This document shows positions 47,624 to 56,500 of a stretch of DNA of 64,000 nt, piece by piece. Within the stretch, counting starts at the first letter, position 1. Every line of letters begins with the position of its first letter. Made by a program: the position numbers and the translations under genes. The stretch is from Bacteroidales bacterium (GTDB taxonomy: Bacteria > Bacteroidota > Bacteroidia > Bacteroidales > UBA12077), in the NCBI GenBank assembly GCA_016342685.1, contig JAEINU010000001.1, positions 186,001 to 250,000 on the forward strand. The letters run 5' to 3'. Under the pieces are notes generated by a model that ran no database searches, had not been told where the DNA came from, and saw only the letters and a list, made by a program, of their open reading frames with translations.

Positions 47624-49159
47624 ATGTCGAACACCTTTATTGACCGTAGTCAACAATCCAATTCCGATAACAAACAATCCGAAACAAAGCAAAAGAAAAT
47701 AGATCCTATTGCTCAAGCAAAGTGGATTGATAGTATTGGAACAGATTCTGGATGGGGGCTTTACAATAACTCTCCTTCGCAAATGTTTGCTAAGGATGAA
47801 GAACGAAAAACACAACAAAAGTCAGAAGACGAAGAAATACAAAAAAAGAGTAGTCCATCAGGAGAATCGGAAAAGAAGGGTAGTGTAGGAACAAAAACCA
47901 CAATGCCCGATGGTGTTCGCAGTAAAATGGAAAATTCCTTTGGGACAGATTTTAGCGGAGTAAATATTCATCAGAATTCAGAGCAAGCTTCTAATATGGG
48001 AGCATTAGCATATACTCAGGGTAATGATATTGCTTTTGCCGAAGGACAATACCAACCTGAATCTAGCAAAGGTCAGGAGTTGTTAGGACATGAGCTAACT
48101 CACGTAGTACAGCAAAGACAAGGCAGAGTTAAACCTACTAAACAAGGCAAAGGACTACCTGTAAACGATAACCCATCCTTAGAAAAAGAAGCTGACGAAA
48201 TGGGAGCAAAAGCAGCTCAGGGTAAGATGGCTAATGTTGCAGGAAAAGGGAGTGGGGTGCAGAGGAAAAGTGAAGGACAAGAATTAGCTATAGACATTAA
48301 ACCTTATGATGTAAATAATCATGATCCTTTTCCTGAAGGAGTTAATAAACAAGGGCTTATTTCAAAAGCTAGACTTAATGTTAATAATATTGATACATTG
48401 AGAACTTTATTAATATCTGAATGTAAAACGGCAATAGAAAATGTTATTCATTATAATAAACTTAAAGAAACAGACGCTTTTCAGTTATTTGCTCAGAAAT
48501 TATTTGGTTTAACATTGGGTAAATTAGCTTCTTTAAATAAGTATACCGATATAGGATTGGAAGTATTAAAAGCTGGTTTTGAAAGCGGTAAAACTGTTAA
48601 TAGTCAAAAAGGTGCAAATAAACTAGAATTAACATTTATTGATATAAGAAATAAGCTTGATGAATATAATGGAAATATTGGATTTGAGGTAATTGATATT
48701 AGAAACAATCTTGATAAAAGTTACAGTCTTACAAATTATTTTGCAAATTTAGTAATAGAAGCTAAAACTGCCAAAAAAGATGTAAAACTAGCTTCAGATC
48801 AGTTTGAAATTGGTATATGGAAGGAAGTTTTACCTCAGACATGGAAACATATGACTCCATTGTCTCCATCATTTCATACTAGCCTAGGTAATATTTCTAA
48901 TATGGAGAGTAAAAAGAAAAATATTTATTATACATACAAGAGTGGATCTAAAGGTTTAATATTTTCAATGGAAGGCTATTATATTACCGAGCACTGGTTA
49001 GGAAGCGGGAATAATATATATACTCATGAAAAAGCTCCAGAAGAACTAATGAATCATTTAATAACTGATTTAAAAGTCCCAAGAAAAGAGATATTTGAAT
49101 CATGGGGGATTCCGCATCAAACTTTTATTGTTAATGATCAACCAATGATGATGAGATAA
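47624..49159 (+). CDS. DUF4157 eCIS cargo/effector 1, unknown C-terminal domain
   Basis: A 511-aa protein. Residues 1-~50 are a polar, likely disordered leader; ~93-200 form the eCIS-associated DUF4157 domain with the metalloprotease-like motif [10 protein letters not shown] (HExxH 156-160) and LEKEADEMG. The two N-terminal ~215 residues are almost identical to those of the protein at 50582. After GKGSGVQRK (residue ~215) the C-terminal ~295 residues are unrelated to the other cargo: helical ([21 protein letters not shown]), with a compact end. I do not recognise that domain. Context (beside the eCIS ATPase) suggests a toxin delivered in the tube. Confidence 0.8.
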   Translation: MSNTFIDRSQQSNSDNKQSETKQKKIDPIAQAKWIDSIGTDSGWGLYNNSPSQMFAKDEERKTQQKSEDEEIQKKSSPSGESEKKGSVGTKTTMPDGVRSKMENSFGTDFSGVNIHQNSEQASNMGALAYTQGNDIAFAEGQYQPESSKGQELLGHELTHVVQQRQGRVKPTKQGKGLPVNDNPSLEKEADEMGAKAAQGKMANVAGKGSGVQRKSEGQELAIDIKPYDVNNHDPFPEGVNKQGLISKARLNVNNIDTLRTLLISECKTAIENVIHYNKLKETDAFQLFAQKLFGLTLGKLASLNKYTDIGLEVLKAGFESGKTVNSQKGANKLELTFIDIRNKLDEYNGNIGFEVIDIRNNLDKSYSLTNYFANLVIEAKTAKKDVKLASDQFEIGIWKEVLPQTWKHMTPLSPSFHTSLGNISNMESKKKNIYYTYKSGSKGLIFSMEGYYITEHWLGSGNNIYTHEKAPEELMNHLITDLKVPRKEIFESWGIPHQTFIVNDQPMMMR

Positions 49160-49160
49160 T

Positions 49161-49811
49161 ATGAAAAAGATAGTTATTCAAAATTGTATTTTAATTGCAG
49201 CGATATTTTTTATCTCATGTAAGAATAATCAAAATGAAATAATAGAAATGAACGATTTAAAGCTTATTTATCAGTATGTAATAGATATTAGTGGAGAAGA
49301 GACAGGAAATATGTTGGTGAGAAAAAATATGTATCATATAATAATGGAGAATCCAGGGAATATTAATGTTACAAAACTATATGTCAATGGATTTAAAAAA
49401 CAGTTTCAGAACCCCATGGATTATTCATTGTGTATTATAACTAGTTCCAAAATAGATAGCATTAGTTTAAATAAAGTAGATAAATATATTTTAGGATCAT
49501 TAGATTTTGAAGATGTTAGTTCAAAATTATTGTCTGAAGCAAAAGACAATATAAATCTGATGCAAGTTAAAGACTCAATAATTCAGCAATATTTTAGTGC
49601 TGAATATGAAAAAGAAATGCTTGATTGGAATAACAAATCTCCAAGTTATGATGAATTAGATACAACAGGAACTATATATGAAAATGAAACTTTTATGCAA
49701 TACTATTTTAATAGCAAGGAAGATCTTAGAAACGTTTTTTTAGTTGTGGTTGCTAAAAACATTGAAGAGAGTGGTTACGTTATAGATAGAAAACAAGTAG
49801 ACCTGAAATAG
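49161..49811 (+). CDS. Lipoprotein paired with cargo 1, candidate immunity or accessory protein
   Basis: A 216-aa protein with a lipobox-like signal (LIAAIFFISC, Cys20). The rest is helical with several Asn/Lys-rich turns and no recognised domain. Its ATG lies one nucleotide after the cargo 1 stop codon, so expression is translationally coupled. Small lipoproteins directly behind toxin genes often protect the producer; that is inferred here. Confidence 0.6.
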   Translation: MKKIVIQNCILIAAIFFISCKNNQNEIIEMNDLKLIYQYVIDISGEETGNMLVRKNMYHIIMENPGNINVTKLYVNGFKKQFQNPMDYSLCIITSSKIDSISLNKVDKYILGSLDFEDVSSKLLSEAKDNINLMQVKDSIIQQYFSAEYEKEMLDWNNKSPSYDELDTTGTIYENETFMQYYFNSKEDLRNVFLVVVAKNIEESGYVIDRKQVDLK

Positions 49812-49898
49812 ATTTTCTATTAAAAAATATGTAGTAAAATATAGTAATATTTTAAATAAACCTTACAAACGCTCTGCTCGGCGAAGTCTCTGACTACC

Positions 49899-49927
49899 TG
49901 CTTGCGCTGACATGCTGTCGGTGCAAA
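49899..49927. repeat. Second-family palindromic repeat (GCGCTGACATGCTGTCGGTGC)
   Basis: GCTTGCGCTGACATGCTGTC resembles the 52527, 53344 and 53401 copies. It is an imperfect palindrome centred on GACATGCTGTC, lying in the 276-bp gap between cassette 1 and the membrane protein gene. Confidence 0.7.
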
Positions 49928-50087
49928 TAAAATGAAAATAATTGATAGTAATAATAATGAAAAGTTGCGGATAACATTTCCTTGTCAGTCGCTTGTCTAA
50001 GAACCTTGAAAATTATGGTATGTTAGATTATAGGTATAAAGGTATATAATCAATGCTCAGACTGAATATTAATTTAAAACACTATTT

Positions 50088-50384
50088 ATGAACATCTCTT
50101 TCGATAAATTTTTTGATTTTATAAAACAGTGGAGTGCAGGGCGCTTGGCTGTTTTAGTGCTTTTAATTGGTGAACTTATTTTAAAATTAAAAAAGGATAC
50201 TCACTTTTTAGAACCGAACTTACTTTTCAAGTTAATTTCTATGGCAATTTTGCTCGAAGTTCTGGAAAGTGTATTTGGTAAAATGAAACCTGACGGTAAG
50301 GGCTTTTGGTTATACTTATTATCGATCATTCTTTCCTTAGGTGGAATTGTGGTAATTGCTTTATCTATGGTATTTAAGTTTTAA
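50088..50384 (+). CDS. Small membrane protein, three hydrophobic helices
   Basis: A 98-aa protein with hydrophobic stretches at ~17-33 (AGRLAVLVLLIGELILKL), ~46-60 (FKLISMAILLEVLESVF) and ~74-97 (WLYLLSIILSLGGIVVIALSMVF). I do not recognise the family. Size and topology are similar to holins and to small inhibitor proteins. It lies between the two cargo cassettes on the same strand; a lysis or immunity role is a hypothesis. Confidence 0.55.
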   Translation: MNISFDKFFDFIKQWSAGRLAVLVLLIGELILKLKKDTHFLEPNLLFKLISMAILLEVLESVFGKMKPDGKGFWLYLLSIILSLGGIVVIALSMVFKF

Positions 50385-50519
50385 AAAAAAGTTTCTGTTT
50401 GCTTCGAAATGTTGTTGAGGTAAATAAACTGAGGTGATATATTCTAATTTAGAGGGAAATATGTATTCAAATATCACGGATCGTATGTTTCTGTCAATAG
50501 GAATAATCAATGAAGATTT

Positions 50520-50550
50520 AACGTATTATAAACGAGAATCCTTATATTTG
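50520..50550 (+). promoter_or_regulatory. Promoter of DUF4157 cargo gene 2
   Basis: The -7 box TATATTTG is at 50543-50550, preceded by AACGTATTATAAACGAGAATC at 50520-50540. It is nearly identical to the cargo 1 promoter at 47562-47592, with the same ~31-nt distance to the start codon. Confidence 0.6.
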
Positions 50551-50581
50551 TTTATACAAGGAATGATGAAAAAAAAGAAGT

Positions 50582-51763
50582 ATGTCGAATACCTTTATTG
50601 ACCGCAGTCAACAATCCCATTCTGATAACAAACAATCCGAAATAAAGCAAAAGAAAATAGATCCTGTTGTTCAAGCAAAATGGATTGATAGTATTGGGAC
50701 AGATTCTGGATGGGGGCTTTACAATAACTCGCCTGCACAAATGTTTGCCAAGGATGAAGAAGAACATAATGTTCAACAAAAATCTAAGGATCAGGAATTA
50801 CAAATGAAAAGTGGACTACCCAACGATTCAACGAAGAAAGGAAGTCCTGGAACAAAAACAGTAATGCCTAAAAGTGTTCGAAGTAAAATGGAAAATTCGT
50901 TTGGGGCAGATTTTAGCGGAGTAAATATTCATCAGAATTCAGAGCAAGCTTCCAATATAGGAGCATTGGCATATACTCAGGGTAATGATATCGCCTTTGC
51001 ACCTGGAGAATATCAGCCAGAAACAACAAAAGGGCAGGAGTTATTAGGGCATGAGTTAACACACGTTGTGCAACAAAGGCAGGGGAGAGTAAAGAAAACA
51101 AAGCAAGGAAAAGGAATGCTTACAAACGATAACACTTCACTTGAAAAAGAAGCCGACGAAATGGGAACAAAAGCAGCCCAAGGTAAAATGGCTAATGTTT
51201 CAGGAAAAGGGAGTGGGGTGCAGAGGAAAGAAGATGATAAAAAAGAGGAAACTATTAAAGCATCAGATGTAACTATTACTTATGCTAGTGGAGTAAGTTC
51301 TTCCAAAGTTAAAGCTCATGCCATCACTGTTATAAAAGAAGATGCTGCTAAAGCAAGTATAAAAAACATTAAAATTACTAGTACTTATAGGTCACCGGAA
51401 AATCAGATGAGTGCTATGTATAATAACATTGAAAGTAAAGGAGTTGAAGATCAGAAAATACTATATGGAAGTAAAGGAGATAAAGTAATTGATGCATATG
51501 CAGAATCAAAAAAAGTTAAAAATGCTACATCAGCTACGATTCAAGCTGCAATGTTAGTAAAAGCAAAAGAAATTGATTTCACTTCTGCACACTCAAAAGA
51601 TAATTATGAGTCATATAATGTAATCGATATTTCATTCAAAGATTTTACAGATGACGAATATAAAGATTTTCGTAAAGTTCTTGATGATGATAGTAGAATA
51701 AGCAAAGTATTAGGTAAAGAAGAAAGCGATCCTTGTTTACATTTAGAGATAAGTATTTCATAA
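50582..51763 (+). CDS. DUF4157 eCIS cargo/effector 2 with M15-like D,D-peptidase domain
   Basis: A 393-aa protein. Residues 1-~216 are almost the same as in cargo 1: polar leader, DUF4157 domain with [10 protein letters not shown] (HExxH 157-161) and the GKGSGVQRK linker. The C-terminal ~170 residues differ and resemble the peptidase M15/VanY fold: [10 protein letters not shown] (266-275), SAHS with His337, an Asp at 349 in VIDIS, and a final LHLEI with His387. M15 enzymes use His-Asp-His zinc ligands and cut D-Ala-D-Ala or related peptidoglycan links. The spacing H337-D349 is longer than the usual seven residues, so the assignment is tentative. A lipoprotein gene follows 144 bp later. Confidence 0.7.
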   Translation: MSNTFIDRSQQSHSDNKQSEIKQKKIDPVVQAKWIDSIGTDSGWGLYNNSPAQMFAKDEEEHNVQQKSKDQELQMKSGLPNDSTKKGSPGTKTVMPKSVRSKMENSFGADFSGVNIHQNSEQASNIGALAYTQGNDIAFAPGEYQPETTKGQELLGHELTHVVQQRQGRVKKTKQGKGMLTNDNTSLEKEADEMGTKAAQGKMANVSGKGSGVQRKEDDKKEETIKASDVTITYASGVSSSKVKAHAITVIKEDAAKASIKNIKITSTYRSPENQMSAMYNNIESKGVEDQKILYGSKGDKVIDAYAESKKVKNATSATIQAAMLVKAKEIDFTSAHSKDNYESYNVIDISFKDFTDDEYKDFRKVLDDDSRISKVLGKEESDPCLHLEISIS

Positions 51764-51907
51764 GATTTAAAGAATAGTATTATAAATAAAAGTTGGTTTT
51801 GATTTTAAATGCTGATATTCAATAAAAGTTTATGTGAACGTTTAAAATTGTATAATGCCTTTAATAAGTAGATTTAGGCTTTAAAAGTAGTTGGAAATTT
51901 AGTTAAA

Positions 51908-52396
51908 ATGATGATGAAATATATAGGAATATTTTTGTTTGTGTTTTTGGGATGTGTGGTTCAATATAATAATAATAAAGTATCAAAAAATATTGATATA
52001 AAAAACACGAAACTATTCACCCAGAATAATACTGAAAATAAATTAATAGTAGATAGTGCTGCAGCCGTTTTTTATACTCCGAAAGACATTCAACTTGAAG
52101 AATTAAAAAAGAAATTAGGTGATTCTTATACAGAAGTAATTAATGATAATCATTACTACTCTTCTAAAGCATTAATGATTCTTGACTCAATAAAAATAAA
52201 TGTAATTATTACTAAGAATTATGAAATCATTTTTAAAGGTCAACATGGAGTGGAATTTATAATAAATCGTCTTAATTTAGAAAACAAGTATTGGGGATTG
52301 ATTTTCTTTAACGGTACAGATAGTCCTGAAGTAGTTTCATTAACTGAAATGAGTGAAAAACTTTCTATATTTAATTGTAACAATATTGAACTTTAA
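51908..52396 (+). CDS. Lipoprotein paired with cargo 2, candidate immunity protein
   Basis: A 162-aa protein with signal MMMKYIGIFLFVFLGC (Cys16). The mature region is polar and Asn/Lys-rich (NNNKVSKNIDIKNTKLF) and no family is recognised. It shares no clear similarity with the lipoprotein behind cargo 1, as expected if each matches its own C-terminal toxin. Function inferred from position only. Confidence 0.5.
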   Translation: MMMKYIGIFLFVFLGCVVQYNNNKVSKNIDIKNTKLFTQNNTENKLIVDSAAAVFYTPKDIQLEELKKKLGDSYTEVINDNHYYSSKALMILDSIKINVIITKNYEIIFKGQHGVEFIINRLNLENKYWGLIFFNGTDSPEVVSLTEMSEKLSIFNCNNIEL

Positions 52397-52526
52397 GTTT
52401 TTTTTATTGCTCATTGCGAGTGAGCGTCCCTGCTCGTCGTAGTTTATTTAAAACGTCGAAAATACGAATAGATGTTGAGTATAAAAATGTAAAGGGATTA
52501 GAACCAGCTAGCGTGTGTTTATCTCT

Positions 52527-52629
52527 GCTCGCGCCGACATGTTGTCGGGGCGAATAAATTGAAAAGAAGAATTAGAAAAAGAATAAAATTGAGTTATTGA
52601 ATTGAATAGTCACGGACAATATGTCCGCG
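52527..52629. repeat. Second-family palindromic repeats downstream of cassette 2
   Basis: The gap 52397-52792 contains GCTCGCGCCGACATGTTGTC (52527-52555) and CACGGACAATATGTCCGCG (52611-52629). Both centre on a GACA-ATGT-GTC core. No gene was seen in this stretch. Confidence 0.75.
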
Positions 52630-52792
52630 CCAGCTGGGGGAGATCAAGTTAAGCTTTCAGCGTTTAAGACTTCAACTATAATTGCTTATGTAATTCCTCA
52701 AATATTTGAAGAGAAAAATATGAATTATAATTTAAAAACAATTGATAATTTATCAAATGAAAATCATCAGCAAACAAGATAAATATTTGATT

Positions 52793-53221
52793 ATGAAAAA
52801 ACTAATTGTAATTTTAACCTTATTAGTTATGTTAAGTAGTTGTTCAACAGCTGAAAAAAGAAAAGATTTCATTATTAAATTTCAACAAGATCTAATAGAA
52901 CATAACGTTGAATCAATTTCAGGTTATACCATTTTCCCATTGAAAAACGGTGAGTATATGATTAATGACGTTGTAGATCGAGATGTTTTTATAGAAAAGT
53001 TTGATATATTATTTGACGAGAGAGCTAAGAATGAGATTGTTTCAGCTAAAATTGAAGATTTCAAATCTGTAGAAAGACCATATGAAGTGGGAATAAATTA
53101 TACAGATCTTTTTGAATTTATTGTAAATTATAGTAACGAAGGGACGGAAAGTCAAGTTATGTATATCTTTGGAGTAGAAAATGGTAAAATTAAATTTGTT
53201 GGAATTGATATGGCTGGATAG
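52793..53221 (+). CDS. Small lipoprotein of unknown function
   Basis: The ATG at 52793 gives MKKLIVILTLLVMLSSCSTAEK, an ideal lipoprotein signal (Cys18); an upstream ATG at 52757 and a longer frame from 52742 would bury that signal behind ~17 polar residues and are rejected. The mature ~125 residues resemble small DUF4878/NTF2-like folds (FIEKFDILFDERAKNEIVSAKIEDF). It follows the cargo cassettes and ends before a strong bidirectional terminator. Confidence 0.6.
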   Translation: MKKLIVILTLLVMLSSCSTAEKRKDFIIKFQQDLIEHNVESISGYTIFPLKNGEYMINDVVDRDVFIEKFDILFDERAKNEIVSAKIEDFKSVERPYEVGINYTDLFEFIVNYSNEGTESQVMYIFGVENGKIKFVGIDMAG

Positions 53222-53292
53222 CTAATGAATTTAAATTTAATGGAGAAGGAATTGAAAAGATTAATTAGTGAAAGTATAATTTTATATATAAT

Positions 53293-53324
53293 AAAAAGTG
53301 CAACAATAAATTGTTGCACTTTTT
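53293..53324. terminator. Strong bidirectional terminator at the end of the eCIS region
   Basis: A perfect 14-bp stem: AAAAAGTGCAACAA (53293-53306), loop TAAA, TTGTTGCACTTTTT (53311-53324). A and T runs on each side let it end transcription in both directions. Confidence 0.9.
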
Positions 53325-53343
53325 CATTTCATTTGTAAATCCC

Positions 53344-53429
53344 GGCTCGCACCGATATGTTGTCGGGGTAAACAACCCTAGCTAAGCGGAATATACACTA
53401 GCTCGCGCCGACATATTGTTGGTGCAAAT
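53344..53429. repeat. Two more second-family palindromic repeats
   Basis: GGCTCGCACCGATATGTTGT (from 53344) and GCTCGCGCCGACATATTGTT (from 53401), each followed by GG/GTGCAAAT-type arms. The gap 53222-53526 otherwise contains only terminators. Confidence 0.75.
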
Positions 53430-53477
53430 AAATTAATACTTCAAAATCACAAGATTTATTGCAAAACCAGATAATGA

Positions 53478-53507
53478 AAAAGGCCATCTTCAACAGATAG
53501 CCTTTAA
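53478..53507 (-). terminator. Terminator of the giant T9SS protein gene
   Basis: On the minus strand AAAGGCTATCT...AGATGGCCTTTTT forms an imperfect stem with a following T run, 20 bp past the stop codon at 53527. Confidence 0.7.
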
Positions 53508-53526
53508 ATATAATAGAGTTTCAATC

Positions 53527-56500
53527 TTATTTCATGATTAATATCTTCTGTTTCTCGGTTACATCTTTATTTTTAGTAACTAACAAGTAGATTCCTTCGT
53601 TTATTTCATAAGTATCAATTTGTTCTTGTACATTTCCTGCAGAAGTTATTCCTTCTTTCACAATACTTCCCGATGTTGAAATTAGTTTCCAATGAACTGG
53701 ATTCTTGAGAATATCCGACCAAACAATGTTTAGTTCATCTTTTACTGGTGATGGATAAATATTAAAACTGCTTGTTTCTTCTGTGTCTAAATTTTCTACT
53801 GGAGCAGTTACTGTTGCCTGAGGGACATTAACTAAATCTTTAAACCAAACCTGATGTATCTCATCAACACCCCAAATTCCTTGTACATAAATTACTAGTC
53901 TGAAATTATTTCCAATTGTAGTTACATTTGGTTTCCACGTTCCTGTTGCGGCAATTGTTTCTCCTTTTTGCAAATCAGCAGGAATTGTAGCAACTACATT
54001 TCCCTCTCCATTTGGAAGTAATTCCACAAGAACATTATTGTATGTTTCGGTTCCCTGAACATATTTCTTTTGCACGATTGCCATTCTAACCACACATTTT
54101 TCGGAACCAATTGAATTTAGTTTATCCTTAAGTTTGGTTATATCTGCATTAATAACCAGATTTTCTCCATCTATTTGAGTGGTTGCTACAATATCAAAGC
54201 TTTTATCTGTTAAGGTACGTTCTAAGAAATAAGTGCTTGCTTCAATTTGAGCATTGGCTTCGCATCTATAAATACCGTCTACCATAGTTAATTGCGACAT
54301 GGTAGCTCCATATTCCATAGCACGAGCACTAATATCCGGAGGATTAATTTGAAATAATGGATCGATTTTGTGCGATATGTAATTATGATAACGTATATCT
54401 ACCACTTCCATATCTTTTTCGGCAACAAAAGCATCAAGCCAAGCTTCTTCGTCTTGTTGTTGTTGTTTATCGTAAGCAGAATTAACAAATTGTTCCATCA
54501 TTACAATGCGTGAGCGATTTGCTAATGTAAAGTTATCGAATGCAAATCCTTGTGCATTTATTCCGTTAATATTTCCTGCATCGCTCGAATATGCAATTCG
54601 GAAACGAATACATAAGGCAGAAGAATCAATCGCTTCTTGCTTTAATTGGCTTAAAGGATAACGAGCCGATTGCCATTCGTGATTATTTACCGACCAACCA
54701 ATATTTCCTGTTCCCGATTGATCTCCAGGGTTACTTACAATACCACTTTCGTTATACCAGTTTACGCCTTCTTCTTTGCGACCTAATAGTTTCCATGTTT
54801 TACCGTCGTTAATGCTGTATTGCACTACAGCACCATCTCGACCGCTTTCTATCGATTGAAAAACATCGAGTGTTAATAATGGAAAATCTAATCCGTTGAT
54901 GTTAAAACACGGAGATTCTACCCAAGAATGTTCGTCAGTAATCTCATCTACAGGATCACCTGTTTGCCAAATCATTCCTTCTGTAATAGGCTCTTTAATA
55001 AGATCACCAGTTACAGTTTGTTGTTTCCAACCAGAAGGTAATCCTTTATCGAAACTATGTGCAGGAAGCCAACCTGTTTCTGTGTTATTAAATGTTTCTA
55101 AATAAGTATTGGTATTATTAACATCAATGTATGGAAAAATTGGGACACGAATGTTTGTGTCTGATACGCAATTATTATTACTTATTGCTTGCAAACTTAC
55201 ATCATGAACTCCAGAGCTTATAAAAGTATAATCAATATTTTTGTTTAATTCGTTTTCGAAAATGTAATTTGCTGATGTTGGATCGTCGAAGTTCCAAACA
55301 TAGTTTACCACAGTATCGTAATCGGGAGTTGTTGTTGTGTTCTCAAAACTGGTTAGATTATTATGCACCAGATTTTCAAATTTAAAGCCTATTTCGGGAT
55401 AATTACCAATAACAATTGTATCATATGCCGTATGTGTACAGCTTTTGTCTGTTGTTAGTTGTAGTGAAACAGGATATATTCCATGATTTTGATATATAAG
55501 TGTAGGACTAGATTCAGTTCCATTCTTAATTACACCATTACCAAAGTCCCATCTGCGTTCAGTAATATTTCCGTCAGCAATAAAAATACTGGTATCGTTA
55601 AATTGAGTATTGTCTTTAAAGCATAATTCGGAATACTCAAAACCTGCATTCGGACGAGCATAAACATCAAAATTATAATCTTTATACCAAGCACAATTGT
55701 TGCGATCCTTATAATAATAACGCATATCAACATTCTGATTTTGTAAATTATTGGTAAAATCAGCGTGTGAAGGATTTAAAAACCATTTATTAAGAGTTTC
55801 ATCTTCGTAAACCCCTGTAGCGTGGATGGAATCAATTAAATAGCTTGAGACTAATTCTATGCTATCTCCATACTTACAATATTCAGTATCAAAATTTATT
55901 AATCCTCCGGAGTTTTCAGCTATGCTTGGTGAAATTTTTACAGTATAAGTTTTATCGTAGTTACAGTTTTTAGCATCATGAAAATAAACGTTTATAGTAT
56001 CGTAAAGATCAGCTGAACTGTAGTTAAAAGTTGTGTTGTAATTTAATGCTGTAAATGGATTGTAAAAAAGCGTATCGTTACGAGAAAATACTCCATCACC
56101 TTCAATATTTTCTATTGCGTGGTTATTAATTGTTTGTAGTTCAAAGTCATTATTAACAGCGCAATAATTAGATTCTAAGAATAATAAACCCGAAGAATTA
56201 TCAACATAACTTGCTGATAACTTAATCGGATGATCATAATAATATGGACATCCCGATGCATTATCTGTATAGTGTAAGTGGATATTTGTACTAGTTATAT
56301 TACCTGCACTATCAGGGTTAAAATAATATGTACCATCTAGATCATAAATACCAACTCCAAAAATGCTGTCAATAGAATAATAACTTAAAGTTGTTAAGGG
56401 AAATGCAAATGAACCTGTACAGAAAGTTGTGTCAAAAGCTGTTATAGAACCAGCATTGTCCCAAAGTATTTCTGCATTTTTATTTACTAAATATTCCTGA

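Noticed and set aside
24664-49159. Prophage or type VI secretion system
   Set aside because: No capsid, portal, terminase or integrase genes occur in the block, and no TssJ, TssL, TssM or ClpV genes are present. DUF4255, DUF5908, Afp15-type ATPase and DUF4157 cargo are specific to eCIS.
49861-49930. tRNA-like text in the gap after cargo cassette 1
   Set aside because: The GC-richer stretch is explained by the palindromic repeat family and cannot be folded into a cloverleaf with conserved T-loop bases.
52742-52792. Longer N-terminus of the small lipoprotein
   Set aside because: The extra 17 polar residues would precede a perfect lipoprotein signal peptide that starts at 52793.
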